From positions 1-10,200 of the forward strand of contig CACYDO010000114.1 in the NCBI GenBank assembly GCA_902773165.1: DNA of 10,200 bases, written 5' to 3'. The notes beneath the pieces are model-generated. The model had not been told where the DNA came from. It worked only from the letters and a program-made list of their open reading frames with translations, and searched no databases. Below, one piece after another: positions 1-4,569 of this stretch (positions within the stretch are counted from its first letter, which is position 1; each line of letters begins with the position of its first letter). The position numbers were made by a program, and so were the translations under genes. This stretch comes from an uncultured Ruminococcus sp. GTDB lineage: Bacteria; Bacillota; Clostridia; Oscillospirales; Acutalibacteraceae.

Positions 1-16
1 CCGGGCGCCTGCCCGG
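1..16 (-). terminator. GC-rich hairpin just downstream of the CarD-like gene
   Basis: A perfect 6-bp stem (CCGGGC at 1-6, GCCCGG at 11-16) with a 4-nt loop lies 6 nt past the stop codon of the minus-strand CarD-like gene. It could be the stem of an intrinsic terminator, but the T-run that would follow on the minus strand lies outside the window. It could equally be one half of an intergenic repeat. Confidence 0.3.
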
Positions 17-22
17 GGGCGC

Positions 23-526
23 TTACCCGGCAACAAATTCGGATTCTATGTGGTCGAGGGCGTCTTTAACGTCAACGCCAAATGCGTAGGCAAATTCTTC
101 GCCTACTATTTTTTTGCAGACAGAAAGTACTTTTTCGTCGGAAGCATGCAGGCGCTTTACAGTGTGTTGAAGCTCCTTTTTGTGGATAACAAGCTCTTTC
201 ATTACGGTGAGCAGCTCTTCACTCATGCCGCCGACAACAATATCATGAAAATGCTGGCTTCGTTTGCGGTCATCTTTTTCCCATGTCGGAACGCTGTTTT
301 TTATAGACATCAGCATCTGATGAAGCGTTTCCTTCATCATTACGGGACGAAGCGTCGAAGTAAGCGCCTTGTTTGCGACAGGTACATAAAATTTTGAACG
401 ATCATCGTAAACAGGTGCAAGAATGTAATACGTGTGCGCCGTTCCCATTACGCTTTCCTGACGGATATCTTCCAATTTGCAGACACCATTGTTTCCGTAT
501 ACCAATACTTCGTTTAGCTCAAACAT
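23..526 (-). CDS. CarD/CdnL-like RNA polymerase-binding transcription regulator
   Basis: 167 residues. Residues 1 to about 62 match the CarD/CdnL/TRCF RNA polymerase-interacting domain: the opening FELNEVLVYGNNGVCKLEDI, then YYILAPVYDDRSKFYVPV, then LRPVM. In characterised members this domain binds the RNA polymerase beta subunit, and the helical C-terminal part contacts promoter DNA and stabilises open complexes. Here residues 65-165 are predicted mostly helical, which fits, with a Lys/His-rich stretch near 110-125. The start at 526 is preferred over the in-frame ATG at 577 because AAGGATAGG lies just upstream and the family N-terminus begins at this Met. The longer form would overlap the small gene at 534-707, whose stop lies inside this ribosome binding site, so the two are probably translationally linked. 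The family call is firm. Whether this copy is a global or a specialised regulator cannot be told. Confidence 0.85.
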   Translation of the reverse strand: MFELNEVLVYGNNGVCKLEDIRQESVMGTAHTYYILAPVYDDRSKFYVPVANKALTSTLRPVMMKETLHQMLMSIKNSVPTWEKDDRKRSQHFHDIVVGGMSEELLTVMKELVIHKKELQHTVKRLHASDEKVLSVCKKIVGEEFAYAFGVDVKDALDHIESEFVAG

Positions 527-533
527 AAATAAC

Positions 534-707
534 CTATCCTTTCCACGGGTAATGACTGCCGTAATATTTTTTTGCAATGTGCGCCTGTTCGTCGGGGGAA
601 AGACGGCAAAGCCTTTCTCTCCACGCCTCAGCAGGTGCAGCTTTTTGCTCCTGATTCTTTTCTGTAACCGTTTTTTCAGCTATTGTGTGATCTGTGCCTG
701 TTTGCAT
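534..707 (-). CDS. Small hypothetical protein, 57 residues, upstream of the CarD-like gene
   Basis: An open frame from ATG at 707 to TAG at 536-534, preceded by AGGAAC about 8 nt upstream, which is a normal ribosome binding site. The stop codon sits within the Shine-Dalgarno region of the CarD-like gene, leaving 7 nt between the genes. That arrangement suggests coupled translation. The protein is hydrophilic with no membrane segment. It has an Ala/Glu/Lys/Gln-rich N-terminal half, then AWRERLCRLSPDEQAHIAKK and a Tyr/Trp-rich end (YYGSHYPWKG). I do not recognise a family. Its codon use resembles the neighbouring genes. The overlapping longer minus-strand frame (676-1011) has an unusual composition and begins upstream of the likely promoter, so this short frame is the better candidate. 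Confidence 0.6.
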   Translation of the reverse strand: MQTGTDHTIAEKTVTEKNQEQKAAPAEAWRERLCRLSPDEQAHIAKKYYGSHYPWKG

Positions 708-911
708 ATATTATGTTCCTGATTTTCCTATACGCCTGAGTGTATAATTTTTGCAGACAGCTTGCAGCGTGGAACCCGATCATAAATTCCACCAGATTCC
801 GGAGGACAGCCTTTGGGCTTGTGCTCTGCGCGCCGCAGTTTTGCCGCATTCGTATTAATACCTTATAAATGGCTTTGTTAAGCCATTTATTGTAGACTGA
901 AACCTTTCTGT
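708..911 (-). promoter_or_regulatory. Structured 5' leader of the small-gene/carD unit (gene-free interval)
   Basis: About 200 nt separate the putative promoter from the small gene and contain several self-complementary segments. The longest is an 11-bp perfect stem with a 4-nt loop at 865-890 (ATAAATGGCTT with AAGCCATTTAT). The others are CTGCG/CGCAG at about 822-834, GTGGAA/TTCCAC at 770-793, and TATACG/TGTATA at 729-746, which ends about 14 nt upstream of the small gene's Shine-Dalgarno. None is followed by a minus-strand T-run, so transcription attenuation is not obvious. Control of translation, an RNA processing site or an inserted palindromic element are all possible. It matches no riboswitch class that I recognise. 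Confidence 0.35.
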
Positions 912-922
912 TTGATATAATA

Positions 923-928
923 ATTATA
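923..928 (-). promoter_or_regulatory. Extended -10 promoter for the small-gene/carD unit
   Basis: On the minus strand the sequence reads TGTTATAAT, an extended -10 (TGn followed by a perfect TATAAT hexamer at 928-923). No good -35 lies 16-18 nt upstream, which is tolerated with an extended -10. It would give a start near 916 and a roughly 210-nt leader. Confidence 0.45.
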
Positions 929-1011
929 ACACTTTTCAAAAATTTTTTCTTATGGTTAAAATTCACAAACTTCAAAAAGCAATATTGTGGAGATTTCTGA
1001 TAATAACTCAC

Positions 1012-1040
1012 TTGACAAAAGGAAATTTTTATGGTATTAT
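1012..1040 (+). promoter_or_regulatory. Sigma-A promoter of the HAD phosphatase gene
   Basis: Perfect -35 TTGACA (1012-1017), 17-nt spacer, -10 TATTAT (1035-1040) preceded by TGG, making an extended -10. Predicted start is near 1047. Because it lies downstream of the in-frame ATG at 952, it excludes the longer version of the HAD reading frame. Confidence 0.75.
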
Positions 1041-1057
1041 AATAGCAGTCAAAGTCA

Positions 1058-1136
1058 GCGGCTATGCCGCAAATGTTCTGTCAATATCACATTTACTCAG
1101 CAGATTTAGCGTAGGTCGTAAGGCTTACGCTTTTTG
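1058..1136 (+). promoter_or_regulatory. Attenuator-like leader with three hairpins ahead of the HAD gene
   Basis: Between the promoter and the gene are three consecutive stems: GCGGC/GCCGC (1058-1070, loop TAT), AAATGT/ACATTT (1071-1094) and AGCGTAGG/CTTACGCT (1108-1131, 8 bp with one wobble, 8-nt loop). The third is followed at once by a T-run to 1135, the form of an intrinsic terminator, yet it lies 32 nt before the start codon. Promoter, folded segment, terminator and gene in that order is the classic layout of a riboswitch or attenuator. It resembles no aptamer class that I can name. Alternatively the segment 1047-1136 is a short separate RNA. Confidence 0.45.
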
Positions 1137-1167
1137 CTTGTCAGAATACTTTAATCAGGAGAAGCTA

Positions 1168-1926
1168 ATGATAATTTTTAATACAGATCTCGATAACACG
1201 ATGATCTATTCTTATAAACATGATATCGGAAGCAATAAGCGCTGCGCGGAGATCTATCAGGGACGGGAGGTTTCTTTCGTGACCGAACGCACAGACAAGC
1301 TGCTGAAAGCTGTAAATGACGCGGTAGTTCTTGTTCCGACAACCACAAGAACGATGGAGCAGTACGTCAGAATAGATCTGGGATACGGTACGCCGCATTA
1401 CGCACTTGCGTGCAACGGCGGCGTTCTGGTTGTAAATGGCGTTGAGGACGAAGGCTGGTACAAGGAATCGTTTGAGAGAGTTGAAAATTGTCAGTGTGAG
1501 CTTGCAGAAGCTGAAAAAGTGCTTGAATGCGATGAAAACAGAACCTTTGAGATACGCAATATCAGAGATCTGTTTATTTTTACAAAGAGCAGCGAGCCGC
1601 AGAGATCGGTAGAAAAGCTGCAAAATTCCCTTAATACTGAGCTGATGGACGTATTTTACAATGGCGTTAAGGTGTATGCCGTACCTAAGGGGCTGAGCAA
1701 GGGGATAGCTGTTCGCCGTTTTAAAGAAAAACTCGGCGCAGATACGGTGATAGCCGCTGGTGACAGTGAATTTGATCTTTCTATGCTGAATGCCGCAGAC
1801 ATCGCAATAGCTCCGCCCGATTTTCCCGAAATGGAAAAACTGACGGCAAAGACCTTCGTAATGCAGCATGAAGGTATATTTTCCGAATTCGTTCTGGAAA
1901 AGGTTCTGGAAATAGCGTCACAATAA
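1168..1926 (+). CDS. HAD superfamily phosphatase (Cof / sucrose-phosphatase-like type)
   Basis: 252 residues. All four HAD motifs are visible: motif I TDLDNT (nucleophile Asp7, acid/base Asp9), a motif II Thr in VPTTTRT (residues 57-62), the motif III Lys178 in GLSKG, and motif IV AAGDSEFD (Asp199 and Asp203, Mg2+ binding). The long insert between motifs II and III (about 63-165) fits a C2-type cap, as in Cof-like and sucrose-6-phosphate phosphatase-like enzymes. It is therefore probably a cytoplasmic Mg2+-dependent small-molecule phosphatase, but the substrate cannot be read from sequence. The start at 1168 has AGGAG 6 nt upstream and begins right at motif I, as is usual. The 72-residue upstream extension lies in the leader and promoter. 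Similar HAD proteins occur beside tellurite/Ter-type genes in other bacteria, but no such gene is in this window. Confidence 0.85.
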   Translation: MIIFNTDLDNTMIYSYKHDIGSNKRCAEIYQGREVSFVTERTDKLLKAVNDAVVLVPTTTRTMEQYVRIDLGYGTPHYALACNGGVLVVNGVEDEGWYKESFERVENCQCELAEAEKVLECDENRTFEIRNIRDLFIFTKSSEPQRSVEKLQNSLNTELMDVFYNGVKVYAVPKGLSKGIAVRRFKEKLGADTVIAAGDSEFDLSMLNAADIAIAPPDFPEMEKLTAKTFVMQHEGIFSEFVLEKVLEIASQ

Positions 1927-1928
1927 TC

Positions 1929-2000
1929 GCAGTAAGTGGTATAATTCCAGTTGACAGCCTCAAACGCGGAGACCAACTTACTGCTGCAATAAAGTAAAAT
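1929..2000 (+). repeat. Head of dispersed repeat family, locus A
   Basis: Begins 3 nt after the HAD stop codon. CGCGGAGACCAACT (1965-1978) and ATAAAGTAAAATCGGAACTG (1989-2008, running into the tail units) recur exactly at 7145-7158 and 7169-7188, with the same 10-nt variable spacer at both loci. GCAGTAAGT (1929-1937) pairs perfectly with ACTTACTGC (1976-1984), closing a stem of 9 bp. The matching positions in locus B also pair. This stem could double as a weak 3'-end hairpin for the HAD transcript, but no T-run follows. Confidence 0.8.
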
Positions 2001-2156
2001 CGGAACTGGCAGCGGCGACACGCCGCCGGAACTGGCAGCGGCGACACGCCGCCGGAACTGGCAGCGGCGACACGCCGCCGGAACTGACAGCGGCGACACG
2101 CCGCCGGAACTGGCAGCGGCGACACGCCGCCGGAATTGTCAGCGGCGACACGCCGC
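2001..2156 (+). repeat. Six tandem 26-bp hairpin units (tail of locus A)
   Basis: Six head-to-tail copies of a 26-bp unit start at 2001, 2027, 2053, 2079, 2105 and 2131. Four are identical. Copy 4 has one change (CTGACAG) and copy 6 has two (AATTGTCAG). Each unit is CGGAACTG, a short linker, and a perfect hairpin GCGGCG-ACA-CGCCGC. A 26-bp period is not a multiple of three, so the array cannot encode a peptide repeat of that period; the Arg/Pro-rich frames across it on the minus strand are artefacts. It is not a CRISPR array, as there are no unique spacers. Confidence 0.9.
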
Positions 2157-2414
2157 CCCTTTGACCCCTGTAAGTACCCCAGGGGCACTTCCGTTGGGCG
2201 CTTTTTGAAAAAAGTTTGACAAGACTTTTGTTAATATGTTTTTAACTCATTCAAAAGCTGTGGTTTTGTAAGGTTTATCTATTGACATAATTTGTGATTT
2301 GTTATAATATTGTATGTGGCGGATAGTCCTTAGATCTGCTTAAAATCAGTGACGCCTTTTGGCGTTTGGATATAATGTATGCGGTGAAGAGCCGCAATGA
2401 AAGGACGTTTTTTT
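2157..2414 (+). promoter_or_regulatory. Gene-free interval with the likely promoter of the membrane-protein gene
   Basis: The best promoter is TTGACA (2282-2287) with TATAAT (2303-2308). The spacer is only 15 nt, but the -10 is extended (TGTTATAAT), giving a start near 2314. The resulting 100-nt leader has an ACGCC-TTTT-GGCGT hairpin (2352-2365, followed by only two Ts, so a poor terminator) and a TGCGG/CCGCA hairpin (2380-2396) just before the ribosome binding site. Closer to the repeat array lies a CCCCTG/CAGGGG hairpin (2165-2185). I see no reading frame in this interval. Confidence 0.5.
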
Positions 2415-3572
2415 ATGAAAATAAGGGCAAGCTGGGTGGCGTTTGTGCCCGTAACAGTCGGCGCGGTGCTGCTGCATTTATATTACCTATTCTTTATTGG
2501 CGGTGAAGATATCACACAGCCTTTGTATGGCGAGTATTCGCTGCTTATCAACAAAACGACCGAGCCGGAGATCATCGCAATATTAGCGGCTGTGCTGCTT
2601 GTGTTTGCGGCGATATTCTCACTTGCAGACCGCAAAACTGCGCCGTACTGCGAGATAAAGGGCGCGCCGCTGAGCGGAATTTTCCTGATAGCGGCAGGAT
2701 TGTTAATGGGTATGAACGCAGCTGTAAACGTTATGGGCGGAGCTTCCGAAAATATTTCGGTGCTGATGACAGCGTTTTATATACTTAGCTTGTTTACAGC
2801 GCTTTTGCTTGCGATAGTCGGAATGGGGTTTTTGGTAGGCTTCAATATTGCAAAAAAAATCAGGGGAATCATGCTTCTGCCTACAGTGTGGGCGGCAGTC
2901 AACATGGTCAAGGCGTTTACGGGGCACAGAAAAGAAGCTTCGTCTTTCGCAATGTACGATATGTTCGTATGGGTTACACTTACGCTTTTCCTCTTTTACA
3001 ATGCAATGGTGCTTTGCGGCGTGGAGATCAAGAACCCGGTTAAATCCTCATTTGTGTGGGGCTTAACATTTGTGCTTTATGCAACCATATATGTTATTTC
3101 GGAAATAAACGATTCCATCGCGGCGCTTGGTTCATTTGATTTCACTCAGCTTATCGAGCAGTTTATGATCGCGGCGTTCGCTCTGTACACACTGTTTATG
3201 CTGTTCAAGCTTTCTTCCAGAATGATAACGAAGGAGCAGGAAAGCGAAATGGAAGAAGCAGACAGTGATGTTCCTTCTAAAAGGAAAGCAAAGAAGGACG
3301 AAGACGAGGACGACGAGCCGGAAGCCGCTTTCGGCGTAGGCAGCACAAAGTATGTAACTGCGGAATTTGAGAAGATCCGCATGGAAAAGGCTGCAAAAAA
3401 GGCGCAGGAACGCACGGGCGTTATTACGCAGGACAGCGCGTCAGACGAAGACGACGAGGAGGACGAATCGCTTTCCACGCTTGACAAGATAGACCAGCTT
3501 ATCCAGGAGCTTTCGGACGACACTCAGCCCAAGAAAACATCTGAGAAAAGCAAAAAGAAAAAAGATAAATAA
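2415..3572 (+). CDS. Polytopic membrane protein with long charged C-terminal tail, function unknown
   Basis: 385 residues from ATG 2415. The Shine-Dalgarno AAAGGAC ends about 10 nt before this ATG. An in-frame ATG at 2397 would add six residues but has no good ribosome binding site. About eight hydrophobic segments can be seen in the first ~270 residues, starting at WVAFVPVTVGAVLLHLYYLF and ending at FMIAAFALYTLFMLFKL. They are followed by a hydrophilic tail of about 110 residues. The tail alternates acidic clusters (DEDEDDEPE, DEDDEEDE) and Lys runs (KRKAKKDE, the final KSKKKKDK), with the helical segment TLDKIDQLIQELSDD between them. By the positive-inside rule the tail is probably cytoplasmic. 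I recognise no transporter or enzyme motif. It is monocistronic between its own promoter and a strong terminator. Confidence 0.8.
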   Translation: MKIRASWVAFVPVTVGAVLLHLYYLFFIGGEDITQPLYGEYSLLINKTTEPEIIAILAAVLLVFAAIFSLADRKTAPYCEIKGAPLSGIFLIAAGLLMGMNAAVNVMGGASENISVLMTAFYILSLFTALLLAIVGMGFLVGFNIAKKIRGIMLLPTVWAAVNMVKAFTGHRKEASSFAMYDMFVWVTLTLFLFYNAMVLCGVEIKNPVKSSFVWGLTFVLYATIYVISEINDSIAALGSFDFTQLIEQFMIAAFALYTLFMLFKLSSRMITKEQESEMEEADSDVPSKRKAKKDEDEDDEPEAAFGVGSTKYVTAEFEKIRMEKAAKKAQERTGVITQDSASDEDDEEDESLSTLDKIDQLIQELSDDTQPKKTSEKSKKKKDK

Positions 3573-3584
3573 AAATAAGCATAT

Positions 3585-3621
3585 AAAAAGCTGACGTCAA
3601 GATGATCGACGTCAGCTTTTT
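3585..3621 (+). terminator. Strong intrinsic terminator after the membrane-protein gene
   Basis: A perfect 14-bp stem, AAAAAGCTGACGTC (3585-3598) with GACGTCAGCTTTTT (3608-3621), and a 9-nt loop, starting 13 nt past the stop codon. The A-run and T-run on the two sides make it potentially bidirectional, so it could also stop minus-strand transcripts coming from the thrS side. Confidence 0.92.
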
Positions 3622-3659
3622 GTGGTCTTTGTGCCGCTGTAGTTTATGATTAACCATAG

Positions 3660-3688
3660 TTGATTGCCGCGTATGTGAATTATATAAT
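3660..3688 (+). promoter_or_regulatory. Orphan sigma-A promoter in the gap before the thrS unit
   Basis: TTGATT (3660-3665), exactly 17 nt, then perfect TATAAT (3683-3688), with predicted start near 3695. No plus-strand gene follows before 7284, so the transcript would be either a non-coding RNA or antisense to the 3' end of the convergent unit. Confidence 0.6.
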
Positions 3689-3694
3689 GCAGTA

Positions 3695-3860
3695 GCCAGG
3701 CAATTGCAGACCGACTGCGGCACGGAAACCAATTTCTTGCTGTTATATACTGGTTTCTGATTAAAAGATTTAAAGGGTTTAATTAGAAAACAGTATTCTG
3801 AATGACCGTCGGCTTGAAACCGAACTTCCGCCGGCGAGGGTAAGTTTTCTTCTCCGCAGT
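3695..3860 (+). ncRNA. Candidate structured non-coding RNA
   Basis: Downstream of the orphan promoter, ACTGCGG (3714-3720) pairs with CCGCAGT (3854-3860), enclosing a folded interior. Inside are GGAAACCA/TGGTTTCT (3724-3731 with 3751-3758), a 12-bp stem TTTCTGATTAAA/TTTAATTAGAAA (3754-3765 with 3778-3789), and CGTCGGC/GCCGGCG (3807-3813 with 3830-3836). The first two inner stems share 3754-3758 and exclude each other, as in a switch. Each inner stem contains a G-T pair on the plus strand that would be A-C on the other, consistent with a plus-strand RNA. There is no clear plus-strand terminator right after 3860 and I do not recognise a known family. The only reading frames are trivially short. 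This was folded by eye. Confidence 0.4.
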
Positions 3861-4019
3861 GAATTAAAAAATAATATACCAAAAAAAATTTTGTAGAGGT
3901 TCATTGACATTGAACGATAACGAAAACCAATAACGAAAATAAATATCGGAATACTAAAACTATAAACAATTCTTTAAAAGATTTCAAAGAGAAATGCATT
4001 GCGGAGAACGGAAAATAGA
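3861..4019. other. AT-rich gap with a dyad and a short direct repeat
   Basis: No gene is seen. GTTCA (3899-3903) and TGAAC (3911-3915) form an operator-like dyad, and ATAACGAAAA is repeated directly at 3917-3926 and 3930-3939. No convincing minus-strand terminator for the thrS unit is visible here. Read-through to the bidirectional hairpin at 3585-3621 is possible. Confidence 0.3.
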
Positions 4020-4526
4020 TCAAAGCTCTATTTCAAGCTCTACTGTGCTGTTGATAAGATCGAGCGCCGTCTGCGCACGGGATAAAATATCCGAAAGAAC
4101 GAGGTAGTCTTTCTCTGCCTGCTTGGGGTCATAGTTTGCGTAGCGGTAGTCGATCAACTGAGAGTTGTGGTAGTATGCGGACTCACGCGTCTTGGGCAGA
4201 GTATCCTTCATTGAAGAAAGCTTTGCAAATTGCTTTGAAAGCTGCGGCAGATAAACGAGCATTTCGTCTATCGTCATGTCAAAGCCGGGTACTGTCTGAG
4301 TTGTGTTAAACAGATTCAAGGCGTGCTTAACTCTGCGTATCTTGCGTTCAACCTCATATTGCTGCTGCTGCATTTCAGAGTAGTTGTACTCGGGGCGTAC
4401 AGACTCCGGGTCTTCGCCTATTGCTGCAAGAAAGCTCTTTGTGTTTTCCTCACGCACCTGTAATGTCCTGAGTTCATCGTTTAATTGACGGAGAAGCTTT
4501 GCCGCCTGTGCCGATGTCATTTTCAT
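4020..4526 (-). CDS. Small helical protein of unknown function, downstream of thrS
   Basis: 168 residues. The start at 4526 has AGGTGA 5 nt upstream. The GTG at 4535 overlaps that ribosome binding site and is unlikely to be the start. The protein is strongly charged and predicted mostly alpha-helical. Residues 6-35 and 50-75 look coiled-coil prone (KLLRQLNDELRTLQVREE; a QQQQ run then EVERKIRRVKHAL). A conserved-looking centre (VPGFDMTIDEMLVYLPQL, about 79-96) is followed by IDYRYANYDPKQAEKDY and LSRAQTALDLINSTVELEIEL at the end. There is no signal peptide or membrane segment. It lies 43 nt after thrS on the same strand with no terminator between, so it is probably co-transcribed and under T-box control. 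The helix-pair layout loosely recalls the small DIP1984-type family, but I cannot confirm it. Confidence 0.8.
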   Translation of the reverse strand: MKMTSAQAAKLLRQLNDELRTLQVREENTKSFLAAIGEDPESVRPEYNYSEMQQQQYEVERKIRRVKHALNLFNTTQTVPGFDMTIDEMLVYLPQLSKQFAKLSSMKDTLPKTRESAYYHNSQLIDYRYANYDPKQAEKDYLVLSDILSRAQTALDLINSTVELEIEL

Positions 4527-4569
4527 TAATATCACCTCACATGTAATATTTTCTATTGTATAAATGAGA

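Noticed and set aside
676..1011. 111-codon minus-strand frame upstream of the CarD-like gene
   Set aside because: It starts upstream of the likely promoter, runs through several palindromes, has an AT-driven composition at its start, and overlaps the better supported 57-residue gene in another frame.
952..1167. N-terminal extension of the HAD protein by 72 residues
   Set aside because: It would cross the promoter and terminator-like hairpin; the HAD motif I sits at residue 7 of the shorter form, which has a strong ribosome binding site.
2001..2156. Possible CRISPR array
   Set aside because: The units are contiguous with no unique spacers, and no cas gene is in the window.
1656..2188. Minus-strand frames rich in Arg, Pro and Ala across the 26-bp repeats and the HAD gene
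   Set aside because: They are produced by the repeat and by the antisense of the HAD gene; a 26-bp period shifts the frame at every copy and no ribosome binding site supports them.
2216..2244. TTGACA at 2216-2221 as a promoter
   Set aside because: No acceptable -10 lies 16-18 nt downstream; the pair at 2282-2308 is better.
3499..3882. 127-codon minus-strand frame
   Set aside because: It reads through the strong terminator hairpin and the 3' end of the membrane-protein gene, with no family features.
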